Assembly (NCBI RefSeq): GCF_002270415.1
Contig: NZ_NNRI01000017.1
Location: 248,001 to 312,000, forward strand
Source: Mesorhizobium sophorae
GTDB lineage: Bacteria > Pseudomonadota > Alphaproteobacteria > Rhizobiales > Rhizobiaceae
Reading direction: 5' to 3'
DNA: 64,000 nucleotides
This document shows positions 17,344 through 26,388 of this stretch, piece after piece (within the stretch, counting starts at the first letter, position 1; each line of letters starts with the position of its first letter). Made by a program: the position numbers and the translations under genes. The notes beneath the pieces are model-generated. The model did not search any database. It saw only the letters and a program-made list of their open reading frames with translations, and was not told the origin of the DNA.

Positions 17344-18617
17344 AGATCGGCCATGATCTTGCGCGCCGCGATGCGCCCGGCAACGATGGCGCCTTCGACA
17401 TAGCCCGGAAATGACGGCGACAGTTCTGAACTGGCGAAATACACCGGCGCAGCACCGGTGAGAAGCGCGCGCTCGGCGTCGGTTGCCGTCGCATCGATGA
17501 TCAGATCGCCGTAGGCGCCGCCGCTCCAGCGGTCATCTGTCCAGTCGCGATAGCTGAGATCGAGGATGCCGGCCGCCTCAGGCCCCAAAGCCTCCACCAG
17601 TCTTTTCGCTATTTCGGCGCGCAGTGCCGCATCGCCGAGTTCGCGCCAGCGCAAGGCGAGCGGCCCGCCGACGAAGACGACCAGCGCGGCGTCATCGTCG
17701 TCCTTGCTGACATCACAGGCAAAAAGCCCCGGCAGGTCGCGCCACATCACCATGCCGCTCAGGCCGCGGTCGCGCCAGAAGGCGGTGGGAAAGCGAACCA
17801 GCACCTTGATCACCGCGCCGCTTTGCCAGACCGCCAGGGCTCTTTGCAGGCTAGCCGGCAACGGCGGCGCAAAATCCAGGTTCGCGGCCATCGTCGGCGG
17901 TACGGCGATCAACACCGTCCGCGCCTCGATGGTGCCCGCCGCCGATGCGAGACGGACCCTTCCCGGCCCATGTTCGATCCCCGTAACCGCTCTGCTCAAC
18001 CGCAGCCGGTCGCCGAGATCGCGAGCCAGATCGTCGGCCAGCGAATGCATGGTTTCGCGCACGAAATACTGCAGCTCCGTCACCTCGTTGGTGATGCGCC
18101 GGTCATTGTCGATCAGGTGCCACAACGGCAGCTCTTCCAGAGCCTGACACCACAGGCCTTCGATCATCGAGCGGAACACCGCCTTGGCGTCGTCAGGATC
18201 GCTCTGGCCAGCGAGCCATGTGGCTACGGTCAGGCCGGCAATTGCCGGATCATCAGGCGAGATCGCATTCATGCGGTCGCGGATCGCCATCGAGCCGGCA
18301 TAAGTTCGTTCCGCCTCCCTCGCAGACATCGCCGGTTGGGCGACGAAGTCGCCATCCAGATAAGTCTCGACCAGCGTCTTGCCGCGCGCCGCGACGAGGG
18401 CCATCAGCTCCGGCATGTCCTCGCACAGGAACTGACCGCCGCTGTCGACGCGCTCGCCAAGCCCATTCTGCCTGGACTCGACGCGCCCGCCGACGCGGTC
18501 ACGCGCCTCGAGCAGCAGGAAGTCGATGCCGACCGCCTTCAGCTCGAGCGCTGCCGACAGGCCGGTGAAGCCGGCACCGACGATGACGACGTCGGTTCTT
18601 TGCGGTTCGCTCGTCAA
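17307..18617 (-). CDS. Flavin monoamine oxidase family protein
   Basis: FAD-dependent amine oxidase of 436 residues. The N-terminal dinucleotide-binding fold is VVIVGAGFTGLSAALELKA with the acidic end LLLEARDRVGGRV. The C-terminal FAD segment is FASSELSPSFPGYVEGAIVAGRIAA. The family oxidises primary or secondary amines, including polyamines, to aldehydes with release of hydrogen peroxide or via another acceptor. It lies in a - strand unit with two PotD-like proteins; its start overlaps the end of the first by four bases. No signal peptide is present, so it is cytoplasmic and would act after import. Confidence 0.88.
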   Translation of the reverse strand: MTSEPQRTDVVIVGAGFTGLSAALELKAVGIDFLLLEARDRVGGRVESRQNGLGERVDSGGQFLCEDMPELMALVAARGKTLVETYLDGDFVAQPAMSAREAERTYAGSMAIRDRMNAISPDDPAIAGLTVATWLAGQSDPDDAKAVFRSMIEGLWCQALEELPLWHLIDNDRRITNEVTELQYFVRETMHSLADDLARDLGDRLRLSRAVTGIEHGPGRVRLASAAGTIEARTVLIAVPPTMAANLDFAPPLPASLQRALAVWQSGAVIKVLVRFPTAFWRDRGLSGMVMWRDLPGLFACDVSKDDDDAALVVFVGGPLALRWRELGDAALRAEIAKRLVEALGPEAAGILDLSYRDWTDDRWSGGAYGDLIIDATATDAERALLTGAAPVYFASSELSPSFPGYVEGAIVAGRIAARKIMADLQSAIATSASGS

Positions 18618-19690
18618 TAGCCGGCCTTGATCTTCTCGAACTCAGCGACCATGCGCTGCTTGAGCTCCGGCGCCACCGGCTGCTGGAACAGCGTCTTGTC
18701 GAGGAATTTGTCGAGATTGTCGAAGCCGCGGTCGACCAGCACCTTGTGGTCGATCGCCGCCATGCCGGCGCCATTGCCATGGCCATACCCGAAGGTCTTG
18801 ACCAAGTAGTCCGACACGGCGGGTGCATTGACGGAGTTCAAGAAATCATAGGCTTCGTCGAGCTTGCCCGGCGCATCCTTCATCAGCACATAGCCGCACA
18901 CCCAGGTCGAAATGCCTTCCTTGGTGTCGCGGTTCATGGCGATCGGCATGCCTTGCCCCTTCAGCGTCACGAAGGTCTCGTTCCAGCCCCAGACGAGGTC
19001 GACCTCGTTGCCGATAAAGGCCTGGTTGAGGTCGGTGTCGTCGGTCCAGTAGAAGCGGATGTTCTTGTGCACGTCGCGCAGGAAGGCGGATGCCTCCTGG
19101 AACTGTGCATCGGTCATCTTGGTCCAGTCCTTGAGGCCGATGACGAGGCTCGCCAGCGCATAGGCGTCGTCGACATTGTCGCCGATGGTGACGCGGCCCC
19201 TATACTTGGGATCGGCAAAAATCCTGAGCGACTGCGCCTGTTCAGCCGTCACATTGTCGGTGCGGTAGAGCAGCGAGGTGTTGCCCCAGTCGAACGGCAT
19301 GAACCAGGCCTTGCCGTCGGCGGTGGTGGCGAGATCCTTCATCGCCATGATGCCGGGATTGAGGTCCTTCCAGCCGGCGATCCTGGAGGTGTCGAGCGGC
19401 TGCAGCATGCCGGCCTCGCGCCACTTGACCACGCTTTGCGAACAGGGGTGGGCAATGTCGGCCTTGAAGCCCGCCCGCATCTTCTCGAAGGCTTCGTCCT
19501 CGTCACCAAAGAAAGCGAAGGTCGGTTCGGCGCCGTATTTGGCAGCGTAGGTGGGGTGCAGCAGCGGATCTTCATAGCCCGACCAGTCGAACACCACGAG
19601 GTCGCCACCACCCTCCGCCAAGGCATGGACGGAGCCTGCGCCGATCAAACACGCGGCGGCAAGGGCAAGGCGGCGTAGCACTGACTTCAT
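18614..19690 (-). CDS. Polyamine-type ABC substrate-binding protein 1 (PotD family)
   Basis: Periplasmic binding protein of 358 residues with a signal peptide (LRRLALAAACLIGAGSVHALA) and a mature start DLVVFDWSGYEDP. It closely resembles the protein at 19806: both contain FAFFGDEDEAFEK, HPCSQSVVKWREAG, LQPLDTS, GWKDLNPGIMAMKDLATT and GDNVDDAYALAS. The pair looks like a tandem duplication that has diverged, perhaps for different substrates. ATG 19690 opens on the signal peptide. It is coupled to the amine oxidase by an ATGA overlap. Confidence 0.9.
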   Translation of the reverse strand: MKSVLRRLALAAACLIGAGSVHALAEGGGDLVVFDWSGYEDPLLHPTYAAKYGAEPTFAFFGDEDEAFEKMRAGFKADIAHPCSQSVVKWREAGMLQPLDTSRIAGWKDLNPGIMAMKDLATTADGKAWFMPFDWGNTSLLYRTDNVTAEQAQSLRIFADPKYRGRVTIGDNVDDAYALASLVIGLKDWTKMTDAQFQEASAFLRDVHKNIRFYWTDDTDLNQAFIGNEVDLVWGWNETFVTLKGQGMPIAMNRDTKEGISTWVCGYVLMKDAPGKLDEAYDFLNSVNAPAVSDYLVKTFGYGHGNGAGMAAIDHKVLVDRGFDNLDKFLDKTLFQQPVAPELKQRMVAEFEKIKAGY

Positions 19691-19760
19691 GGCTCGAAAA
19701 CTCCCCCGTCGCGAAAAAGGTTGCTGCGACGTTAGGAGAATTCGGCTTCTTTGGCGAGCC

Positions 19761-19789
19761 CGTCCGCCCGCCATGTCGACGGGCGGACG
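19761..19789 (-). promoter_or_regulatory. Intercistronic stem-loop after binding-protein gene 2
   Basis: CGTCCGCCCG (19761-19770) and CGGGCGGACG (19780-19789) pair perfectly around nine bases. It lies between the two PotD-like genes. It may stabilise the upstream message or attenuate downstream expression. Confidence 0.5.
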
Positions 19790-19805
19790 GACCGGCTAGA
19801 CAGGC

Positions 19806-20888
19806 TCAATAGCCGGCTTTGATCTTCTCGAATTCGGCGATCATCTTGAGCTTGAGTTCGGAAGGAACCGGCGACTGGAACAGCGTCTTGTCGACGAATT
19901 TCTGCACGTCGTCATAACCCTTTTCCTTCAGCACCGCCTGATCGACGCCAGCCATGCCCTTGGCATTGGCCTGGCCATAGCCCCAGTCCTTGACCAGCAC
20001 CTTGGCGGTCTCCGGATCGTTGACGGCGTTCAGATAGTCATAGGCCTTGTCGATATTGTCGGGCGCGTCCTTGAACAGCACGTAGCCGCAGACCCAGGTC
20101 GAGATGCCTTCGTCGGTGTCCTTCTTGGACATGATCGGCACGCCGGCCGCCACCGACTGCACCGTCGCGTCATTCCATGCCCAGGCGAGGTCGACCTCGC
20201 CACCGCTTAACAGCTGCACGACGTCGGTGGTGTCGGTCCAGTAGGAGCGCACGTTCTTGTGCACCTGGCGCAGGAAATCCGAAGCCTGCTTGAACTGGTC
20301 GTCGGTCATCTTGGTCCAGTCCTTGAGGCCGATAGCGAGGCTCGCCAGCGCATAGGCGTCGTCGACGTTGTCGCCGATCGACACCCGTCCCTTGAACTTG
20401 GGGTCGGCGAAGGCCTTCAGCGACTGCACGTCCTTGGCGTCGATCTTGGAGGTGTTGTAGGTGAGTTGGGTGTTGCCCCAATCCCAAGGCATGAACCACG
20501 CCTTGCCGTCCGGGGTGGTGGCAAGATCCTTCATCGCCATGATGCCGGGATTGAGGTCCTTCCAGCCCGTGATCTTCGACGTGTCGAGCGGCTGCAGCAG
20601 GCCCGCCTCGCGCCATTTCACCACGCTCTGCGAGCAGGGATGGCCGAGGTCGGCCTTGAAGCCGGAGCGAACCTTCTCGAACGCCTCGTCTTCGTCGCCG
20701 AAGAAGGCGAAGGTCGGCGAGTCGCCGTTCTTCTCGACATATTTCGGGTGGAAGCTGGGGTCTTCGTAGCCGGACCAGTCGAACACGATCAAGTCCTTGT
20801 CGGCGGCGACCGCAAGTGCGGCTGCCGACGCCGCCAGCGTTCCGGCCAGCACCAGGGTCAGTGTCAGGCGTCTTGTCAGTGTCTTCAT
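19806..20888 (-). CDS. Polyamine-type ABC substrate-binding protein 2 (PotD family)
   Basis: Periplasmic binding protein of 360 residues with signal peptide (LTRRLTLTLVLAGTLAASAAALAVA). The mature protein starts DLIVFDWSGYEDPSFHP and aligns over its whole length with the protein at 18614. It lies 25 bases after the TetR-type repressor gene and is probably co-transcribed with it and with the methyltransferase fusion. It feeds the importer encoded at 14494-17343, the only permease set in the island. Confidence 0.9.
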   Translation of the reverse strand: MKTLTRRLTLTLVLAGTLAASAAALAVAADKDLIVFDWSGYEDPSFHPKYVEKNGDSPTFAFFGDEDEAFEKVRSGFKADLGHPCSQSVVKWREAGLLQPLDTSKITGWKDLNPGIMAMKDLATTPDGKAWFMPWDWGNTQLTYNTSKIDAKDVQSLKAFADPKFKGRVSIGDNVDDAYALASLAIGLKDWTKMTDDQFKQASDFLRQVHKNVRSYWTDTTDVVQLLSGGEVDLAWAWNDATVQSVAAGVPIMSKKDTDEGISTWVCGYVLFKDAPDNIDKAYDYLNAVNDPETAKVLVKDWGYGQANAKGMAGVDQAVLKEKGYDDVQKFVDKTLFQSPVPSELKLKMIAEFEKIKAGY

Positions 20889-20913
20889 TGCTGTTCCATC
20901 CTCTGTGGTTTTC

Positions 20914-21627
20914 TTATGGTTTCGCCGCGCCGGCCGCCTTCCACGGATAGTGTTTGGGGAATGCCGCCGACAGGAATTCATTGGCCGCCTGCAAGGCGGT
21001 TTCACGGGTGGTGTCCTCGGTGCCCATCATCAACCGCAGCCACAACCCTTCGGTCATGGCACTGAGTGCCAGCGCCATGACCTGCGGCTCATAGGCATAG
21101 TCGCCGCTCTGCTTCAGCGCCGCGCAAAGGTCGATGAAGATGTTTTGGTAGACGGCATCGCGGGCACTGCTCAGCGCCTGATAGGTCGGCCGCGACTTGG
21201 CCTCGCCCCAGAAGGCGCACCAGGCGGCGAGCTTGCGCTTGTTGCAGATCGAACGGTCGAAATCGGCCGCGACCAGCGCCTGGAGTTGCCGGGCGGGATC
21301 ATCGCCGGCCTTCTGCAGGGCATTGCGCCAATGCGCCGAGTACTCGTCATACATATGCTGCAAGGTCGCGATGAGCAGCTTTTCCTTGCTCTCGAAATGG
21401 AAATTGACGATGCCGCGCGACAGGCCCGCGCCATCGGCGACATCGGCCATCGTCGTCTCCGAATAGCCGCGCTTGGCCAGTGAATCGATCGTCGCCTCGA
21501 TCAGCTGAAGCTGCCTGACCTCCTTCGAGGCCTTGCGTCCGCGCTTCTCGGATTCAGCTTTCCGCATTGGTTCAAGGAGGGCGTCCCTGGCGTCTGCCGT
21601 CTTCATGGGTCTGATGGTCTCCAGCAT
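20914..21627 (-). CDS. TetR-family repressor, BetI-like
   Basis: A 237-residue regulator. The TetR DNA-binding domain is clear (LAKRGYSETTMADVADGAG-LSRGIVNFHFESKEKLL), and the ligand domain resembles BetI (WCAFWGEAKSRPTYQAL). An unusually long, charged N-terminal extension (~35 residues with KAESEKRGRKASKE) precedes the domain; the start could be ATG 21627 or the later MKTADARD. It lies in the divergent unit starting near 23037. By context it should bind the TTGAA-N6-TTCAA palindromes at 11511, 14310 and 23101 and release them when the amine or a product is bound. Autoregulation follows from the 23101 site. Confidence 0.88.
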   Translation of the reverse strand: MLETIRPMKTADARDALLEPMRKAESEKRGRKASKEVRQLQLIEATIDSLAKRGYSETTMADVADGAGLSRGIVNFHFESKEKLLIATLQHMYDEYSAHWRNALQKAGDDPARQLQALVAADFDRSICNKRKLAAWCAFWGEAKSRPTYQALSSARDAVYQNIFIDLCAALKQSGDYAYEPQVMALALSAMTEGLWLRLMMGTEDTTRETALQAANEFLSAAFPKHYPWKAAGAAKP

Positions 21628-21633
21628 CGCCGG

Positions 21634-23037
21634 CTATCCAACCGGCTTCCGACCGCGAAGATGAGTGGGACGGTGTTCGCCACTGTCAAGCACCTTCTGC
21701 ATGGCTTCCCAGGTTCGTATGTTCTTGTCGACATAGGCGGCGCCGACCACCGCGGCCACAGTCGGATAGAGCGGTCCTTTCAGCCTTTCCAACTCGCCAC
21801 GCGCGACATCGCGGTACCAGGGATTGCGGTCCCTGACGGTGACATTGGCAAAGCCGGCCCGGCGCATTGCCTGCGCATAGCGGGAGGGTGATGCCATGGC
21901 GAAGGACAGGCCTTCGGCGGCGATGTAGGCCTTCATCTCGGGCGACGGTTCGCCGTCATGCGAGATCATCCAGTTGGAGGCCGCAAAGACGCCGCCCGGC
22001 TTCAGTACGCGGAAGATTTCTGCGAACAGGCCATCCTTGTCGGGCACATGCAGCAGCGCATCCTTGGAGAAGACGACATCGAAGGAATGGTCGGCGAAAG
22101 GCAGCGAGCCTGGTGGTGCTTGGATGAAGCTGACACGACCCGCGAGCCCACGCGCGGCGGCGCGGCGCCGGGCCGTCTCGATCACCGGCTGTTCGACATC
22201 GAAACCGGTGGCGTGTGCAGCGCAATGGCGCTCGACCAGATGCAGCGTGATGCCGCCCGAGCCGCAGCCGATGTCGAGGATCGTCTTGCCTTTGAGCGAA
22301 AGCCCTTCGACCACCCGGTCGACCTCGTCCGGCCCACCGGGCGACAGGTAGCCATCACCCCACAGCGCCTCGAGGAAGCGGATGGCGGTGTCGTCATACT
22401 CGGCTTCGTCATGGGGCATGGGCGGGCTTTTGCTGCGCAGAGGGGAAGTTTCCGGAAGCGAAGGTGTACCTGTCAGTCGATCGAATTCCATGACATGGCC
22501 GAACTCCTTGCCGTCGCCCCATTCGAATTCCATCCTACCGGTCTTCCTGAAGCCCTGCTTGACGTAGAAAGCGATGGCGCGGTCGTTGCGATGCCAGACA
22601 TTGAGCCAGACGCGGCGGGCAGCGAGCCTGCCGGCTGCGCCGAGGACCTCGTCCAGCAAAGCTTTCGCCAGGCCCGTCCCCTGCCAGATCCGGTCGACAT
22701 AGATGCGCTGCAGCTCAACCAATTCCCCTTCCTCGTCCTCTCGATGATGCGCGAAGCCGACGATCGGATGCTGTCCGCCGGCCTCGACCGGAGCGGAACG
22801 GTCCTCGGCCAGCAGGATGGTCGTCCGGGGATCGGCGATCTCGGCCGCCTGCAACCCGGGACCGTAGGATTCGTCGACATAACGATCCATGTCCTCGACC
22901 GTCGCCGTGTGGGCGAAGGTGTCGCGGAAGACACGCGCTGCGAAGGTGGCGAGCCGGTCGGCATCCATCCCCTCGGCCTTGCGGTATCTTATCTTCGCCA
23001 GCGGCCGCTCGGCCACGGCCCCTCTTCGGCTTGACAC
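21634..23037 (-). CDS. GNAT acetyltransferase / phosphoethanolamine-type N-methyltransferase fusion
   Basis: About 467 residues with two enzyme domains. The N-terminal ~200 residues form a GNAT N-acetyltransferase fold (LVELQRIYVDRIWQGTGLAKALLDEVL; acetyl-CoA loop QGTGLA). The C-terminal ~260 residues are a SAM-dependent methyltransferase (LDIGCGSGGITLHL). Its features YLSPGG, FSKDALLHVPDK and a basic C-terminal tail recall phosphoethanolamine N-methyltransferases. The domains are joined by a Pro/Ser-rich linker ending near MPHDEAEYDD. GTG 23037 was preferred because the longer frame to 23112 would run through the operator at 23101. It starts the unit that includes the repressor, so it is probably induced by the island's substrate. 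Confidence 0.82.
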   Translation of the reverse strand: MSSRRGAVAERPLAKIRYRKAEGMDADRLATFAARVFRDTFAHTATVEDMDRYVDESYGPGLQAAEIADPRTTILLAEDRSAPVEAGGQHPIVGFAHHREDEEGELVELQRIYVDRIWQGTGLAKALLDEVLGAAGRLAARRVWLNVWHRNDRAIAFYVKQGFRKTGRMEFEWGDGKEFGHVMEFDRLTGTPSLPETSPLRSKSPPMPHDEAEYDDTAIRFLEALWGDGYLSPGGPDEVDRVVEGLSLKGKTILDIGCGSGGITLHLVERHCAAHATGFDVEQPVIETARRRAAARGLAGRVSFIQAPPGSLPFADHSFDVVFSKDALLHVPDKDGLFAEIFRVLKPGGVFAASNWMISHDGEPSPEMKAYIAAEGLSFAMASPSRYAQAMRRAGFANVTVRDRNPWYRDVARGELERLKGPLYPTVAAVVGAAYVDKNIRTWEAMQKVLDSGEHRPTHLRGRKPVG

Positions 23038-23100
23038 GAAATTCAACTCCCAATTCCCTGCAAAGCGTAGCTCAACATGATGAAATTGCAACCTCGTTTG

Positions 23101-23116
23101 TTGAACATTCATTCAG
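23101..23116. promoter_or_regulatory. Putative BetI-like repressor site 3
   Basis: TTGAA-CATTCA-TTCAG matches the sites at 11511 and 14310 with one mismatch in the last base. It lies between the divergent methyltransferase fusion and FAD oxidoreductase genes and could control both. Confidence 0.6.
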
Positions 23117-23216
23117 AATGGCTAGACAGATTGGCCTTTGCCATGCCAAATTCCGCGCATTCGGGAACAGATCACGCAAAAATGAAGAGCGGGTCGCACG
23201 GGAAGACTGGGCCAAA

Positions 23217-24836
23217 ATGAAAGCTTGGGATGCGATCATCATCGGCGGCGGACACAACGGCCTGGTCAACGCCTGCTATCTGCAGCGCGCCGGCCTCGAC
23301 GTGCTGGTGATCGAGAAGAACGACTGGGTCGGCGGTGCCGCCACCAGCCGGGAATTGACGCCGGGCTTCCTCTATTCCAACTGCTCCTATGTCTGCTCGC
23401 TTTTTCGCCCCGAGATCATGCGCGACCTCGAACTGCCGCGCTTCGGCCTGCAGGTCATCTCCTATGAGGGCGGCGCGGTGTTCACGCGCGACGGTGACTA
23501 CCTCGCCAACTACCGCGACCACGATGCCCACCGGCGCGAGTTCGCCCGCTTCTCGAAGCGCGATGCCGAAGCCTATGACCGCTACGCCCGCGACGTGACG
23601 CGGCAGTGCCGCTTCATCCAGCCGCTCCTGATGCGCACCGCACCCGATCCAACCAGCCTGCGGCCACGCGACCTCGGAGAACTGCTCTATCTCGGCAAGA
23701 AATTCGCTGGCCTGTCGGCGCCGGAAATGGCGCTGACGCTGCGCTTCTGGACCATGTCGATCTCGGAGTTCCTCGACGAATATTTCGAGACCGACGTCAT
23801 CAAGGCGAACTTCGCTTTGTCCGGCATCATCGGCACCGCGCTCGGGCCGATGTCGCCCGGCACCGCCTACGTGCTGCTGCACCACTATATGGGCGAGGTC
23901 GATGGCTCGGTCGGCGCCTGGGGTTATGCGCGCGGCGGCATGGGCGCGGTCACCAAGGCGCTGGCCGCGTCGTTCAAGGCGTCGGGCGGCACCATCCGCA
24001 CAGGCGCCGAGGTCGACCATGTGCTGGTCGGCAGGGGTAAGGCCAAGGGCGTGGTGCTGGCCGGCGGCGAGGAGATTTTTGGCAAGCTCGTCGTCTCCAA
24101 TGCCGACGTGAAGCGCACTTTCCTGAAGCTGGTCGAGGAAAAGGAACTGCCCGATGTCTTCCTGCGCCGGGTCAGGAACTTCAAGATCCGCGGCTCGTCC
24201 GGCAAGGTCAACATCGCCCTCGACTCGCTGCCGGAATTCCCGGCGCTGCCGAAGGATTCGCCGGTCTATCGCGGCGACATGCATTTCACCGATTCGATGG
24301 AACGCATGGAGCGCGCCTATGACGACTGGAAGGCCGGGCGCTGGTCGGCCGATCCGTTCCTCGACATGGTCATTCCAACGACGCTCGACCCGACCATGGC
24401 ACCGCCCGGCAAGCACTTCATGAGCTGCTTCGTGCAATACGCGCCGCCCAGGATTGCAGGAGCCGAATGGACCGATGCCGACCGCGACGGCTTTGCCGAG
24501 AGCGTGATTTCGCAGATCGCGGAATACTCGCCGGGCTTTCGCGATCGCATCGTTCATATGGAAGTGCGCACGCCGCGCGAGATCGAAGCCGAGGTCGGCC
24601 TCACCGAAGGCAACATCTTCCAGGGTGAACTGACCTTCGACCAGCTTTTGTTCAACAGGCCCGTGCCGGGTTACGCGCAGTACCGCTCGCCGGTCGGCGG
24701 CCTCTATATGTGCGGCTCCTCGACCCACCCCGGCGGTGGCGTCATGGGAGCGCCCGGGCGCAACGCCGCGGCGGAAATCCTGCGCGACCTCGCCAAATCC
24801 ACCTCGCATATGAGCGCTGCCCATGACGTCATCTGA
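23217..24836 (+). CDS. FAD-dependent oxidoreductase, phytoene dehydrogenase/PYROXD2-like (1)
   Basis: A 539-residue flavoprotein. The N-terminal fold is IIIGGGHNGLVNACYLQRAG with VIEKNDWVGGAATS, and the C-terminal FAD segment is LYMCGSSTHPGGGVMGAPGRNAA. The family includes carotenoid desaturases, but this subgroup is widespread in bacteria that make no carotenoids and has few known substrates. ATG 23217 starts at the flavin fold. It overlaps the following paralogue by 14 bases, which suggests stoichiometric production of two subunits or consecutive enzymes. In context it may dehydrogenate an amine-derived intermediate. Confidence 0.85.
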   Translation: MKAWDAIIIGGGHNGLVNACYLQRAGLDVLVIEKNDWVGGAATSRELTPGFLYSNCSYVCSLFRPEIMRDLELPRFGLQVISYEGGAVFTRDGDYLANYRDHDAHRREFARFSKRDAEAYDRYARDVTRQCRFIQPLLMRTAPDPTSLRPRDLGELLYLGKKFAGLSAPEMALTLRFWTMSISEFLDEYFETDVIKANFALSGIIGTALGPMSPGTAYVLLHHYMGEVDGSVGAWGYARGGMGAVTKALAASFKASGGTIRTGAEVDHVLVGRGKAKGVVLAGGEEIFGKLVVSNADVKRTFLKLVEEKELPDVFLRRVRNFKIRGSSGKVNIALDSLPEFPALPKDSPVYRGDMHFTDSMERMERAYDDWKAGRWSADPFLDMVIPTTLDPTMAPPGKHFMSCFVQYAPPRIAGAEWTDADRDGFAESVISQIAEYSPGFRDRIVHMEVRTPREIEAEVGLTEGNIFQGELTFDQLLFNRPVPGYAQYRSPVGGLYMCGSSTHPGGGVMGAPGRNAAAEILRDLAKSTSHMSAAHDVI

Positions 24837-26385
24837 GACAATCGTCATTGGCGGCGGCCACAACGGCCTCGTCGCCGCGGCCGCGCTGGCGAAAGCCGGC
24901 CGCAAGGTGCTGGTGCTCGAAGCCGGTAGCGAAGTCGGCGGCGCCGCGCGCACCGAGGAATTCGCGCCGGGCTTTCGTGTCTCGTCAGTCGCCCATCTGC
25001 TGAACCGGCTGCATCCCGATGTGGTCAAGGCGCTGGACCTGGACAAGCACGGGCTGCAATTCGCGCGCGCCGACTTCATGCCGTCGGTTGCGCTGTCGAA
25101 GGACGGCCCGCTGGTCTTGCATGGCGCCTATGGCGAGGTGCTGACAGGCACCAATTCGTCCGAGCAGTCGGCCTGGAAGGAATTGCGCGCGCAGCTGCTG
25201 CGCTATGCCGGCATATTGAAGCCGTTCCTCTCCCGCCGCCCGCCCGATCTCGCCGGCATGTCGCTGCGCGAGACCGCCTCGCTCGGCCAGACCGCGCTGG
25301 CGCTGAAGAAGCTCGGCAAGGAAGACATGCGCGACTTCCTGCGCGTGCTGCTGATGAATGTTGCCGACCTGCTCGACGAGCAGTTGGCCGATATCAGGCT
25401 AAAAGGCCTGCTCGCTTTCGATGCGACGCTGGGCAGCAATCTCGGCCCCCGCTCGCCGACATCATTGCTCGGCCTCTACTACCGGCTGGCCGGCGAGACC
25501 GGCGGTGCAGCCGGCGCGCAGATATTTCCGCAAGGCGGCATGGGCGCGGTTGCCGCTGCCATCCGTGCCGCGGCGGAAAAGGCCGGTGTTACCATCCGCA
25601 CGTCGACGCCGGTGGCGAAGATCATTGTTGAGAAAGGCCGCGCAGTCGGTGTTGCGCTCCACACTGGCGAGGTGCTGCGTGCCAGGACGATCGTCTCGGC
25701 CATCAATCCGGCGACCACCTTCCTCGACCTTGTCGGGCCGCGCGAGATCGATACCGGCTTTGTGCGCAAGGTGAAAAACATTCGCATGAAAGGCGATGCG
25801 GCCAAGCTCAATCTGGCGCTCGACCGGCCGCCGCAATTCACCGGAGTCGATGCCGCCGGCCACAAGGGCCGCCTGGTGATCGCGCCCTCGCCCGACCATG
25901 TCGAGCGCGCCTTCAACCCATCCAAATATGGGGAGTTCTCACCCGAGCCGGTGATGGAGATCACGCTGCCAAGCCTCGCCGACCCGTCGCTCGCGCCGAG
26001 CGGCGCCTGCGTGCTGTCGGCGGTCGTGCAATACGCGCCCTACGCGCTGAAAGAGGGTTGGGATGCCGGCAAGCCGAAATTCCTCAAGGCGATCATGGCC
26101 CAGCTCGAAGCCTATGCGCCTGGCATCGGCAAAAGCGTGGTCCACGCCGAGCTTCTGACGCCGGCCGACATCGAAACGCGCTACCGCATGCCGGGCGGCC
26201 ACTGGCACCACGGCGAATTGCAGGCCGACCAGATGCTGATCTCGCGACCAGTGTCCGGCTGGTCAGGCTATGACACACCACTCGAAGGGCTGTTCCTGGC
26301 CAGCGCCGGCTCACATCCCGGCGGCGGCGTCTCCGGCGCTCCCGGCCTCAACGCCGCGCGACGCATCATTGCGATGAAGGGGTAA
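24823..26385 (+). CDS. FAD-dependent oxidoreductase, phytoene dehydrogenase/PYROXD2-like (2)
   Basis: A 520-residue paralogue of the preceding protein with the same N-terminal (IVIGGGHNGLVAAAALAKAG) and C-terminal (FLASAGSHPGGGVSGAPGLNAA) flavin motifs. The two share the HNGLV and HPGGGV-x-GAPG-x-NAA signatures but differ widely in the substrate region. It overlaps the first gene by 14 bases and is followed three bases later by the GcvT-like gene, so all are one operon. Confidence 0.85.
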   Translation: MTSSETIVIGGGHNGLVAAAALAKAGRKVLVLEAGSEVGGAARTEEFAPGFRVSSVAHLLNRLHPDVVKALDLDKHGLQFARADFMPSVALSKDGPLVLHGAYGEVLTGTNSSEQSAWKELRAQLLRYAGILKPFLSRRPPDLAGMSLRETASLGQTALALKKLGKEDMRDFLRVLLMNVADLLDEQLADIRLKGLLAFDATLGSNLGPRSPTSLLGLYYRLAGETGGAAGAQIFPQGGMGAVAAAIRAAAEKAGVTIRTSTPVAKIIVEKGRAVGVALHTGEVLRARTIVSAINPATTFLDLVGPREIDTGFVRKVKNIRMKGDAAKLNLALDRPPQFTGVDAAGHKGRLVIAPSPDHVERAFNPSKYGEFSPEPVMEITLPSLADPSLAPSGACVLSAVVQYAPYALKEGWDAGKPKFLKAIMAQLEAYAPGIGKSVVHAELLTPADIETRYRMPGGHWHHGELQADQMLISRPVSGWSGYDTPLEGLFLASAGSHPGGGVSGAPGLNAARRIIAMKG

Positions 26386-26388
26386 GCC

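Noticed and set aside
23172..25079. Long - strand frame (635 codons) opposite the FAD oxidoreductases
   Set aside because: The two + strand flavoproteins have intact FAD motifs and operon spacing. The opposite product has no recognisable fold.
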